Notes: generated by a model not told the origin, from the letters alone. A DNA stretch of 7,111 nt from Pseudomonadota bacterium (GCA_025351555.1 JANXVS010000300.1:1-7111), one strand, 5' to 3'. Shown: positions 1 through 7,009, counted from the first letter of the stretch. Made by a program: numbers and translations.

Positions 1-491
1 GCGGCGATATCGCCGCCTTCGAACAGCTCTACCGTGATCATGTTGGTCGCGTGCATGGCGCGATCCTGCGTCTGGTCGGCATGGATCGCGCACGCGCGGA
101 GGAGCTGACCCAGGACGCGTTCGTGCGCGCCTGGCAGAAGCTGTCGAGCTTCCGTCATGAAAGCGCGTTTTCGACCTGGCTGCACCGGTTGGGTGTCAAT
201 ACCGCGTTGATGGACCTGCGCGGCCGGCATGAGGAAGACAATGTGGACAATGCGATATTGGAGCTTGCCGCTGGCGGCGAAGTGCCGTTCTGCGCCGCCG
301 AACGCGGCGATCTGGAGCGTGCCGTATCGAATTTGCCCCCGCGCGCACGAGCGGTTCTCGTGCTGCACGATGTGGAAGGCTGGAAACACGAGGAAATCTC
401 GGTCGAGCTGGGCATGGCGGTCGGGTCGTCCAAGGCGCAATTGCATCGCGCGCGCGGCTTGCTGCGGCGTGCCCTCGGAGGTGAAACGTGA
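1..491 (+). CDS. ECF-family RNA polymerase sigma factor (5'-partial)
   Basis: An alternative sigma factor that would direct RNA polymerase to a small set of promoters. The frame is open from base 3 to the stop at 489-491, giving 162 visible residues. The coding sequence clearly begins before the window, because residues before the first possible internal start (GTG at 51) already match sigma region 2 (GDIAAFEQLYRDHVGRV). Region 2 continues through EELTQDAFVRAWQKL and FSTWLHRL, the usual core-binding and -10-recognition helices. A linker of about 30 residues leads to region 4 (LPPRARAVLVLHDVEGW, then HEEISVELGMAVGSSKAQLHRAR), a helix-turn-helix for -35 binding. There is no region 3 or extra C-terminal domain, as is normal for ECF sigmas. 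It overlaps the next gene by 4 bases (GTGA), which suggests translational coupling to a regulator of its activity. The ECF subgroup cannot be assigned here. Confidence 0.93.
   Translation, partial: GDIAAFEQLYRDHVGRVHGAILRLVGMDRARAEELTQDAFVRAWQKLSSFRHESAFSTWLHRLGVNTALMDLRGRHEEDNVDNAILELAAGGEVPFCAAERGDLERAVSNLPPRARAVLVLHDVEGWKHEEISVELGMAVGSSKAQLHRARGLLRRALGGET
477..482 (+). promoter_or_regulatory. Ribosome binding site of the membrane protein gene
   Basis: GGAGGT lies inside the last codons of the sigma factor gene, 5 bases before the GTG at 488. It supports that GTG as the true start, together with the 4-base overlap with the sigma stop codon. Confidence 0.75.
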
Positions 492-928
492 ACAACGAAT
501 TTGAGTGGCGCAATGAAATGCGCAAGCTGGGCGGATCGGTCGAACCGGTGTGCGATCTGTGGCCAGATGTTGCTGCCCGCATCCGCTCGCAACGATCGCG
601 GCGACGCCTGCCGCGCATCGGCATGGCGATCGCGGCGACCCTGATCATTGCCTGCGGCGCAGGCCTGGTCGCGCAGCGGAACGCGCAGCAGCATTCGCCG
701 GTGGTCGTGGAAGCCGAGCGCGATGTGGCGATGCCGCGCACCGCGCTGGATTGGGTGGAGCCGGCCAATCCCACTCTGGCGCAGGCAGCGCAGGATCTGG
801 ATGGTGCCAGCGCGCAATTGCAGCAGGCTCTGGAACAGCAACCGGATGCGGTATTCCTGGTCGGCATGCTCAATCGCACCAACGGGCAGCGCATGCGTCT
901 GCTGCAGCAAGCGCCCAACGCGGGCTGA
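488..928 (+). CDS. Small one-pass membrane protein, putative anti-sigma factor
   Basis: A 146-residue protein beginning at GTG. Residues 1-42 form a cytoplasmic-looking head that contains VCDLWPDVAARI (about 21-32) and a basic patch RSQRSRRRLPR just before the membrane. One hydrophobic segment (about 43-62, IGMAIAATLIIACGAGLVA) follows. The remaining ~80 residues are rich in Gln and Ala and would lie outside the membrane, with a probable helix around AQAAQDLDGASAQLQQAL. The topology and the position directly after an ECF sigma gene fit an anti-sigma factor that holds the sigma at the membrane. The DLWP motif near the N-terminus resembles a segment I recall from proteins encoded beside ECF sigmas. 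The zinc-binding HxxxCxxC motif of classical ZAS anti-sigma factors is absent, so the role is inferred from context. A plain hypothetical membrane protein is the alternative. Confidence 0.8.
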   Translation: MNNEFEWRNEMRKLGGSVEPVCDLWPDVAARIRSQRSRRRLPRIGMAIAATLIIACGAGLVAQRNAQQHSPVVVEAERDVAMPRTALDWVEPANPTLAQAAQDLDGASAQLQQALEQQPDAVFLVGMLNRTNGQRMRLLQQAPNAG

Positions 929-940
929 AGAACTTGAATC

Positions 941-945
941 AAGGA
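941..945 (+). promoter_or_regulatory. Ribosome binding site of the DUF4097 gene
   Basis: AAGGA lies 8 bases before the ATG at 954 and 5 bases before the in-frame GTG at 951. The ATG is preferred because it gives a standard signal peptide (MKSNN...) at good spacing. The GTG would add one residue only. Confidence 0.6.
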
Positions 946-953
946 TCGTCGTG

Positions 954-1919
954 ATGAAATCGAACAATCTCCACATTGCCATATTGTCCACAACGCTGCT
1001 TTTGTCCGCCGGTGGCGCGAGCGCGGCGGACGCGTTGGCGCAGCAGAGCCCGACCATCGCCGCCGATGCAGCGGCGAAGACGCTGGATCAATCCTGGCAG
1101 GTCGCCGGCGATGCGCGCGTCGAGATCGACAATGTGCGCGGCAGCGTCATGGTGACAGGCTGGGATCAGGCGCAGGTCAAACTCAGTGGCAGCCTCGGTG
1201 CCGGCTCCAGGCTCGAGATTTCCGCTGATGAACACCATCTCGCATTGCGCGTTGAAGGCGGCAAAACCGGCTGGTTCGGCGGCAATGGCCCGGATCACGA
1301 CAGCGAGCTGCTGTTGAATGTGCCGCGCGGCGTCGCGCTCAAGCTCGGCGTGGTCAGCGCGGATGCGACCGTCACTGGCGTGGCCGGCAAGTCGCTGGAT
1401 GTCGATGGCGTCAGCGGCAAGCTGAATCTGAGCAGTGATGCGCCTGAGGTCGACGTCAACAGCGTCAGCGGCAATATCGCGTTCGCCACCGCACAAACCA
1501 GTGCCGCCGCACGCACGCATTTGCAAACCGTCAGCGGCGACATCGACGCGAGAAAACTGAGCGGTCGCATCAAACTCGAGACGGTCTCGGGCAACATCGA
1601 CCTGGATGCCCGCGAGGTCCAGGAACTGGAAACCGGGACTGTGTCCGGCGATGCGCGCATCCTGGCCATGCCCGCGGCGCACGCACGCATGACTCTGGAA
1701 TCGATGAGCGGTGATATCCGCCTGCGCCTGCCGGCGGCGTTGTCGGCGCATGCCGAGGCGCAAACCTTCAGCGGGGACATCAGCAGCGACTACGGCCACG
1801 TGCGGAACAAGGAACGCGGGCCCGGCAGCAGCCTGGATGCCCAAGTCGGCGACGGTGACGCGCAAATCAGCGCGCAGTCTTTCAGCGGCGATATCGAATT
1901 GCACAAGCAGGGCGGCTGA
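954..1919 (+). CDS. Exported DUF4097-type beta-repeat protein
   Basis: A 321-residue protein. Residues 1-24 are a signal peptide: Lys2, hydrophobic core IAILSTTLLLSAGG, and a probable cleavage after ASA at 22-24. The mature protein is therefore periplasmic or surface-exposed. Residues 46-130 form beta strands around VEIDNVRGSVMVTGWD and LLLNVPRGVAL. From about residue 150 to the end a short turn motif, [VMF]SG[DNK], recurs at 153, 171, 193, 211, 230, 251, 272 and 310, mostly 18-22 residues apart. This is the ladder-like pattern of DUF4097 proteins and suggests a beta-solenoid. No catalytic residues are apparent. DUF4097 proteins often sit beside envelope-stress regulators; LiaX of Firmicutes is a relative I recall from memory. 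With the upstream sigma and membrane protein, a role as sensor or effector of envelope state is plausible. The exact function is unknown. Confidence 0.88.
   Translation: MKSNNLHIAILSTTLLLSAGGASAADALAQQSPTIAADAAAKTLDQSWQVAGDARVEIDNVRGSVMVTGWDQAQVKLSGSLGAGSRLEISADEHHLALRVEGGKTGWFGGNGPDHDSELLLNVPRGVALKLGVVSADATVTGVAGKSLDVDGVSGKLNLSSDAPEVDVNSVSGNIAFATAQTSAAARTHLQTVSGDIDARKLSGRIKLETVSGNIDLDAREVQELETGTVSGDARILAMPAAHARMTLESMSGDIRLRLPAALSAHAEAQTFSGDISSDYGHVRNKERGPGSSLDAQVGDGDAQISAQSFSGDIELHKQGG
1410..1892 (+). repeat. Degenerate SG-turn repeats encoded in the DUF4097 gene
   Basis: The protein motif [VMF]SG[DNK] recurs eight times in residues 153-313 with start-to-start distances of 18, 22, 18, 19, 21, 21 and 38, plus an extra LSGR at 202. 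The DNA keeps a recognisable core (agcggcgayatc or close variants), but the units differ between copies. This points to old internal duplication or structural constraint rather than a recent tandem repeat. The last gap of 38 is about two units, as if one turn had lost the motif. Confidence 0.75.
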
Positions 1920-2002
1920 GCTAGAACAGGCCTTGGTACGCATTTTTTCGCCATCCGTGCGACCATATCCAGATGCGCCGCCGGACGGCGCGTTGCGATG
2001 AT

Positions 2003-2007
2003 GGAGA
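2003..2007 (+). promoter_or_regulatory. Ribosome binding site that sets the start of the first sulfotransferase
   Basis: GGAGA ends 4 bases before the ATG at 2012. An in-frame ATG at 1973 would add 13 residues (MRRRTARCDDGEP) that do not look like part of the TPR domain, and it has no Shine-Dalgarno sequence. The later ATG is chosen. Confidence 0.65.
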
Positions 2008-2011
2008 ACCG

Positions 2012-3607
2012 ATGAGGTCGCGTTTGGAGGGGTTGTCTGCCGCGCTAATTCAGCATGTGGTGGCCGCGGCCCAGGCGCTTGATGCCGGGCGCGCCGATGA
2101 TGCGCAGCACCGGCTCGATGCGGCGTTGGCGACCCGCCCGGATCATCCGGAGATATTGAGGTTGCAGGCGGGCATTCACAGCCTGCGTGGCAATCCCGGC
2201 GATGCCTTGGCCGCGATCCAGCGCGCGGTCGCGCAGCGGCCGGATGATGCGCTGTACCACAACACGTTGGGCACGATTCTGGGTGCCGCAGGCGAATTCG
2301 ACGCGGCCATTGCGGCGTTGCGACGCGCCTGCGAGTTGCAGCCTGGGTTGGCGACCGCCTGGTACAACCTGGGCATCTTGCTGACGCGTTGCGTACGCTA
2401 CCCCGAGGCCGTCGATGCGTTGCGAACTGCGGTGGTACTTGTGCCAGACCACGTTCTGGCGCGCGCGCAGCTGGCCGACATGTTGCGGGTCAGCGACCGC
2501 ATTGATGAAGCCGTCGTTGAGTATCGTCGGGTGCTCGCTGAGCAACCTTGGGTCGGCATGGCCTGGTGGGGGCTGGCCGACATCAAGACGATGCGCTTTA
2601 CGGCCGACGACATCGAGCGCATGCGCGCCGCTATGCACGACACCCGCGCCAGCGACGACGACTCGATCGCCACGGGTTTTGCCCTGGCCAAGGCGCTGGA
2701 TGATGCGGGTTGCTATGCCGATTCGTTGTCGGCGATCGCCGCTGCCAATACCATTGCGCGCCGCCGCCAGACATGGAATGCGGCCGCATTTTCCGGGTTC
2801 GTGGACGCGATCGACGTCGCTCTGGCGCCAGCGCATGCCGCTGGCGCCGACGCTGCGGGTCTGGGCCGCGAAGTCATTTTTGTCGTCAGCCTGCCGCGTT
2901 CCGGTTCAACCCTTGTGGAGCAGATTCTGGCGTCGCACTCGCAGGTGGAAGGCGCCGGCGAATTGCCGGATCTGGCGCTGACGATTTCCGAGGAATCGCA
3001 GCGCCGCGGAAAAATATTTCCCCAATGGACGGGCGAACTGCAAGCGGAGGACTGGGCGCGTCTGGGCCGACGTTATCTGCAGCGCACCGCACATTGGCGA
3101 CAACGCGGCGCCATCTTTGTCGACAAGATGCCGCACAACTGGGTCTACATCGGCGCGATCCGCGCGATGCTGCCGGGCGCACGCATCGTCTGTGCCCGGC
3201 GCGATCGGCTGGAAACCTGCCTGGCCTGCTATCGCCAGCATTTTGCCGGCAATGAGTACACGCGCACGTTCGTGGATCTGGCCGCATATTGGCGCGACTT
3301 CGACCGCAGTGTGCGGCAATGGCGCGGCCGCGCTCCGCTGCGAGTTTACGAGCACATCTACGAAGATCTGCTGGCCGACACCGAATCGAGCATCCGCAAG
3401 CTACTGGATTTTTGCGGCCTGCCATTTGAGGAGGCTTGCCTGCGTTTTCACGAAACCCGTCGCGACGTGCGTTCGCCGAGCGCGACGCAGGTGCGTCAGC
3501 CGTTACGCCAGGATACCGCTCGCGCGTTGCGCTATGGCAATGCGCTCGATCCGCTGCGCGCGGCGTTGGGTATGTCGCCTTTCGTAGAACCAACGCATGC
3601 AGCCTGA
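2012..3607 (+). CDS. TPR-sulfotransferase 1
   Basis: A 531-residue, probably cytoplasmic enzyme expected to transfer sulfate from PAPS to an acceptor. Residues ~11-180 are about five tetratricopeptide repeats (for example ALYHNTLGTILGAAGEFDAAI and ATAWYNLGILLTRCVRYPEAV), which usually bind proteins. Residues ~218-250 (FALAKALDDAGCYADSL) form the helical linker typical of this family. The sulfotransferase domain starts near 287: 5'-phosphosulfate loop LPRSGST (294-300), a glutamate in GAGELPD (E317) at the position of a possible general base, DKMP with K372, and the 3'-phosphate segment from R396 to Y407. In that segment R397 is kept, but the residue eight further on is Ala405 instead of Ser, and Glu401 replaces the usual Asp. 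The domain is otherwise complete, so the gene is probably active but diverged. It precedes a paralogue by 5 bases. The substrate is unknown. Confidence 0.9.
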   Translation: MRSRLEGLSAALIQHVVAAAQALDAGRADDAQHRLDAALATRPDHPEILRLQAGIHSLRGNPGDALAAIQRAVAQRPDDALYHNTLGTILGAAGEFDAAIAALRRACELQPGLATAWYNLGILLTRCVRYPEAVDALRTAVVLVPDHVLARAQLADMLRVSDRIDEAVVEYRRVLAEQPWVGMAWWGLADIKTMRFTADDIERMRAAMHDTRASDDDSIATGFALAKALDDAGCYADSLSAIAAANTIARRRQTWNAAAFSGFVDAIDVALAPAHAAGADAAGLGREVIFVVSLPRSGSTLVEQILASHSQVEGAGELPDLALTISEESQRRGKIFPQWTGELQAEDWARLGRRYLQRTAHWRQRGAIFVDKMPHNWVYIGAIRAMLPGARIVCARRDRLETCLACYRQHFAGNEYTRTFVDLAAYWRDFDRSVRQWRGRAPLRVYEHIYEDLLADTESSIRKLLDFCGLPFEEACLRFHETRRDVRSPSATQVRQPLRQDTARALRYGNALDPLRAALGMSPFVEPTHAA

Positions 3608-3612
3608 CCAAC

Positions 3613-5154
3613 ATGCGATCTGATCAACCCGCTGCGGTGCGGCTCGAACGCGACTGCCTGGAACAGGTGCGCGCCCTGGTGCTGCGTGGCGACCTGACGG
3701 GCGCCGAAAACCTTGCGTCAGCGGCGCTGCGGGAACATCCGCAATCGGTCGATCTGCGCCGCGCTCTGGCCGGCATCTACCAGCAAACACGGCGCTATGG
3801 ACACGCGGAAACCCTGTTGTGCGAAGTACTGGCGCAGGATCCGGGCGACGCTGCCGCCGCTTTCACGCTCGCGGAAATCCTCAAACAAGCCGGTCGCATG
3901 AGCGCCGCTGCGGCGGTGCTACGGGCGTGTTTCGAACATGGTGATCACGACGCCGATCTTGCGATCCGCGCGATCGAGTTGATCGATGATTGCGGACGCC
4001 AGCACCAGGCGGCCGCAATCGCCGAGGACGCGATTGCAGGCAAGCCCGAGGATGCGCGCCTGCACGCCTATGCCGGCATGCTGGAAGTGCAAACCGGTGA
4101 GTTCGCGCGCGCGCGAGAACATTTCCTGTTTGCGCTGGAGCACAACGCGCAGGCCTGCGAATGGAATGCGCCGCATGGCCTGGCGTCCGCGCAGCGTTAT
4201 GCGAGCGCGGAACATCCCGATTTCCAGCGGTTCCGAGATTGTCTTGCACGTACGGACTTGAGCGACAAGGCGCGCTCGACCTTGTTGTTCGCGCTGGCCA
4301 AGGCGCACGACGATGTCGGCGACTATGAACTAGCGGCTGGGTATTTCCGCCAGGCCAACGCATTAGCGCATGCACTGACGAAATGGTCGCGCAAGAATTG
4401 GCGGCGTGCGCTGGAATCGCGGCTTGCGGCGCGGCCGTTCGCGCAGCACCTTGAGCCAACGGATTGGACGCCGGTGTTCATCGTCGGCATGCCGCGCTCC
4501 GGCACAACCCTGGTGGCCGAACTGCTGGCACGGCATCCCCAGGTGTGCAACCGCGGTGAGCTGGCGTGGCTGGCCAATCTTTCTCAACAGCCGGCTTTGG
4601 CCGGGAGTCCCGCGCGCGCCGCGCTTGAACACGCGGCGGCGACCTATGCTGCACAACTGCGTCAGGATGATTCGGACGCGCGCTGGTTTATCGACAAGCA
4701 GCCGCTCAATTTCCGTTACCTGGACTTGATGCTGGCGCTGTGGCCGCACGCGAAGATCGTGCATTGCCGGCGCAACGCACGCGATACGGCGTTGTCGTTG
4801 TGGTCGCAATCGTTTCTCGAGGAAGCGCAGGGCTATTCCTACGACTTCGCCGATATCGCCGTCGTCATGCGCGATTGCGAGCGCCTCATGGCACATTGGC
4901 GGAAGTTCTACGCCGCATCGATACACGAGGTGCGTTACGAGCAGCTTGCCGCCGATCCCGAAGACACCATCGCCGCGCTGGCGACATGGCTGGAGTTGCC
5001 GGCAAATCCGGCACCGACGCCGGACAAGGCAGCGGCCAGCATCAGCACCGCCAGCTTGTGGCAGGCGCGCCAGCCGGTTTATACGCGTTCGGTAGAGCGC
5101 TGGCGCAACTACGCGCCATACATGCCGGAACTGTTGAGGTTCCATGTTGACTGA
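3613..5154 (+). CDS. TPR-sulfotransferase 2
   Basis: A 513-residue paralogue of the preceding gene with the same architecture. Residues ~14-180 are TPR-like helix pairs (for example AAFTLAEILKQAGRMSAAAAVL and HAYAGMLEVQTGEFARA), and 224-251 (LLFALAKAHDDVGDYELA) is the family linker. The PAPS loop is MPRSGTT (293-299). E316 in NRGELAWL is the candidate general base, and D361-K362-Q-P is the DKxP motif. The 3'-phosphate site R387-NARDTAL-S395 matches the RNAxDxxxS form of classical sulfotransferases. The C-terminus keeps the WQARQPVYTRSVERWRNY segment typical of bacterial TPR-sulfotransferases. The ATG at 3613 is chosen because it gives an N-terminus like that of the paralogue. The open frame extends further upstream inside gene 1, but only with a low-complexity shadow translation. 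There is no clear Shine-Dalgarno before the ATG, so translation probably depends on ribosomes ending gene 1. The acceptor is unknown. Confidence 0.9.
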   Translation: MRSDQPAAVRLERDCLEQVRALVLRGDLTGAENLASAALREHPQSVDLRRALAGIYQQTRRYGHAETLLCEVLAQDPGDAAAAFTLAEILKQAGRMSAAAAVLRACFEHGDHDADLAIRAIELIDDCGRQHQAAAIAEDAIAGKPEDARLHAYAGMLEVQTGEFARAREHFLFALEHNAQACEWNAPHGLASAQRYASAEHPDFQRFRDCLARTDLSDKARSTLLFALAKAHDDVGDYELAAGYFRQANALAHALTKWSRKNWRRALESRLAARPFAQHLEPTDWTPVFIVGMPRSGTTLVAELLARHPQVCNRGELAWLANLSQQPALAGSPARAALEHAAATYAAQLRQDDSDARWFIDKQPLNFRYLDLMLALWPHAKIVHCRRNARDTALSLWSQSFLEEAQGYSYDFADIAVVMRDCERLMAHWRKFYAASIHEVRYEQLAADPEDTIAALATWLELPANPAPTPDKAAASISTASLWQARQPVYTRSVERWRNYAPYMPELLRFHVD

Positions 5155-5157
5155 CGC

Positions 5158-6984
5158 TTACGTTGCGTCGGTCGAATAACCCCAGTGTTGCAGTATCGGC
5201 GCCAGCGTGGGTAAGACGGGTGCGAAGTATTCGCGATACTGGTGCCAGCGATTCGTGCCCTTGGAGTTCACCGGCTCGATGACCTGGCTGTAGCTGGGCG
5301 TGGCGATGTAACCCTTTTCACGTGCGCGGCGGTCGAATTGCAGCATGGGCGCTGCGTCTTCGAGTTCGAGAAAATCGGCGATGCGCCGAGTATGCGGGGC
5401 GATGTCGGCGACCAGGTCTTCGTAGCGCGAGACCAGCACGTTTGGCTGGAACACTTCCACATGCTGCAGCCAGCATTGCATCGCCTGCACGTAAGCTGCA
5501 GCGAGGCGATCGAGATTTTCGCAAGCGGCCCCAAGCACGCTCGAACGGAAATTCTGCATGTAGCACGACAAGATCACATCGCAGGGGTGGCGCACGCAGA
5601 GGATGAACTTCGCTGCGGGGAACAGGCGATAGATCATCGGCAGCCACAGCATGTTCAGCGGATTCTTGTCGACGAGCTGCGTATCCGCGCGGCGCTGGAT
5701 TCTCTCCGCCGTCAGCAGGAAATACTTCTTGCGCAATTCATCGCAGTCGTATTGGCGCAGTACGCTCAGATCGTCCAGGATGTGGCGATCGTGCGCGTGT
5801 AACTTGCTGGCCAGGCGTTCGAAGAACGGCGTTTCGTCCATCGACTGCAAGCTCGGATGCGCGTCGAGCATCTGTTCCAGCAGCGTGGTGCCGGAGCGCG
5901 GGAAACCGACGATGAAAATCGGCGAATTGCGCGCATCCGGTGCACGATACTGCGGCCACCTCTTGAATTGTTCGGGCGTGAGCATGCGCACGGCACCGGG
6001 CAACGGCAAGGCATCGGGGGTGAAGCTGTCCGGTGCGGAATGCTTCAGTTCCGCCACGTGGCGCGCGTGCGCCTCGCCCAAGGCTTGCATCGCTGCCGCG
6101 GGGTCGCGCAGTTTGTCGCAGACACTACCCAGGTCATAGTAATACGCGTAATCGTTGTCGTTAACGGGGCCGGCCTGTTCAAGCAGCGACCGCGCCAGCC
6201 CGGCGTTCCTGTCGCGCAACGCCAGTATCGCGCGCATCTGCATGACGTGCCGGCGCATGGAATCGCTCAGGTTCATCGCCTCTAGCGGCTGCAGCAGCGC
6301 TTCGGCTTCAGTCAGCAGGTTGAGGCGTTCGTCGACTTTGGCCAGCAGAATGCGCGTGTCGACACGTTGCGGGTTGCGCGCCAGCAGGTTCTGCAACACC
6401 AGCTGTGCGCCCGGTGCCTCGGCGAGCAGCAGCAGCAGACGCGCCAATTCCATCTGCAACTGTTCGTCATCCAGCGGCAGCCAGCTGCGCCACGGCTTGA
6501 GCAGGTCGTCGCAGCCGCGAAAGTCCTGCGCCAGTGCGCAGGCGTTCGCGGCGAGTATGCGCGGCCGCGGCGTATCGCGATCGAGCTCGAACGCGTCGAG
6601 CAGCATGTCGCGCGCGGCGAGATATTCCTTGCGCGCGACCAACATCTGGCCCACCTGCATGCGCGGTTCGGGGTCACGCGGATCCAGTTCCATGGCCTGG
6701 CGCCACGCGCTTTCGGACTCCTCGCTGCGGCCGACCTCGGCGAGGATGGTGGCGTAGTTGGACCAGTGCACATTGCTGGTCGGCTGAACTTCGGTCAGGC
6801 GCCGGAATGCGTCGAGCGCGTCGTCGGTGCGGCGCTGTGCGTGCAGACTCAACGCCAGAGAGAGCATGGCGTCGATGTGGCCGGGTGCGCTTTCCAGCAC
6901 GCTGCGGCTGAGACGCTCGGCTTCGGCCGGGTTGCCGTCGCGCAACGCGCCGACGATGTCTTTGAAGATAGCTGATTCGTTCAT
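5158..6984 (-). CDS. TPR-sulfotransferase 3 (long form)
   Basis: A 608-residue enzyme on the opposite strand. Residues ~5-135 hold clear TPRs (HIDAMLSLALSLHAQRRTDDAL, NVHWSNYATILAEVGRSEES), and helical repeats continue to ~305. The helical part is thus about 65 residues longer than in the two neighbours. The catalytic domain starts near 355: PAPS loop FPRSGTT (361-367), E384 in SMDETPF, DKNP with K440, and a canonical 3'-phosphate site R465-H-P-x-x-V-I-L-S473. The C-terminal TPSYSQVIEPVNSKGTNRW matches the conserved family tail. Its motifs are the most canonical of the three. The ATG at 6984 is the first possible start, because a TAA lies in frame at 6996-6994; no Shine-Dalgarno lies close by. 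A terminator upstream suggests it has its own promoter. The stop faces that of TPR-sulfotransferase 2 across 3 bases. Protein or peptide sulfation is a guess from the TPR domain and active-site layout. Confidence 0.92.
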   Translation of the reverse strand: MNESAIFKDIVGALRDGNPAEAERLSRSVLESAPGHIDAMLSLALSLHAQRRTDDALDAFRRLTEVQPTSNVHWSNYATILAEVGRSEESESAWRQAMELDPRDPEPRMQVGQMLVARKEYLAARDMLLDAFELDRDTPRPRILAANACALAQDFRGCDDLLKPWRSWLPLDDEQLQMELARLLLLLAEAPGAQLVLQNLLARNPQRVDTRILLAKVDERLNLLTEAEALLQPLEAMNLSDSMRRHVMQMRAILALRDRNAGLARSLLEQAGPVNDNDYAYYYDLGSVCDKLRDPAAAMQALGEAHARHVAELKHSAPDSFTPDALPLPGAVRMLTPEQFKRWPQYRAPDARNSPIFIVGFPRSGTTLLEQMLDAHPSLQSMDETPFFERLASKLHAHDRHILDDLSVLRQYDCDELRKKYFLLTAERIQRRADTQLVDKNPLNMLWLPMIYRLFPAAKFILCVRHPCDVILSCYMQNFRSSVLGAACENLDRLAAAYVQAMQCWLQHVEVFQPNVLVSRYEDLVADIAPHTRRIADFLELEDAAPMLQFDRRAREKGYIATPSYSQVIEPVNSKGTNRWHQYREYFAPVLPTLAPILQHWGYSTDAT

Positions 6985-6992
6985 CGGGGATA

Positions 6993-7001
6993 GTTATTGC
7001 A
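6993..7001 (-). promoter_or_regulatory. Possible extended -10 element of TPR-sulfotransferase 3
   Basis: On the minus strand TGCAATAAC contains a TG plus AATAAC, which matches TATAAT at four of six positions. Transcription would begin about 7 bases on, at or within a few bases of the ATG at 6984. That would make a nearly leaderless message and fits the missing ribosome binding site. A -35-like TTGCCG lies upstream but only 14 bases away, which is too short. This is a weak prediction. Confidence 0.2.
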
Positions 7002-7009
7002 TGGCCATG

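Noticed and set aside
155..1057. Long minus-strand open frame of 300 codons opposite the sigma and membrane protein genes
   Set aside because: It is a shadow of high-GC coding sequence: its translation is Arg/Ala/Ser-rich with no recognisable domain, while the plus strand carries clear sigma motifs.
939..1943. Minus-strand open frame of 334 codons opposite the DUF4097 gene
   Set aside because: The plus-strand frame has a signal peptide, a ribosome site and periodic SG motifs; the antisense frame only mirrors that periodicity.
1933..1971. Promoter-like TTGGTA and TTTTTT/TATCCA combinations after the DUF4097 gene
   Set aside because: Spacing is wrong for the first (25 bases to catatc), and the second matches the consensus at too few positions.
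1975..1991. Small hairpin GCGCCG-5-CGGCGC before the first sulfotransferase
   Set aside because: A 6-bp GC stem without a T run is common by chance at this GC content, and it neither covers the ribosome site nor terminates.
3428..3438. Strong Shine-Dalgarno-like GAGGAGG with a TTG as a possible early start of gene 2
   Set aside because: Only one base separates it from the TTG, it encodes Glu-Glu in gene 1, and the extra N-terminus would be an Arg/Ala-rich shadow of gene 1.
6130..6162. Acidic tyrosine cluster NDNDYAYYYDLG (about residues 275-286) in TPR-sulfotransferase 3 as a self-sulfation site
   Set aside because: It falls in the conserved family linker helix that corresponds to FALAKALDD in the neighbours, so it is more likely structural.
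6994..7008. Minus-strand mini open frame Met-Ala-Met-Gln-stop before TPR-sulfotransferase 3
   Set aside because: Only four codons, and the AGGAG is 13 bases away inside a stem loop; a leader-peptide role cannot be supported.
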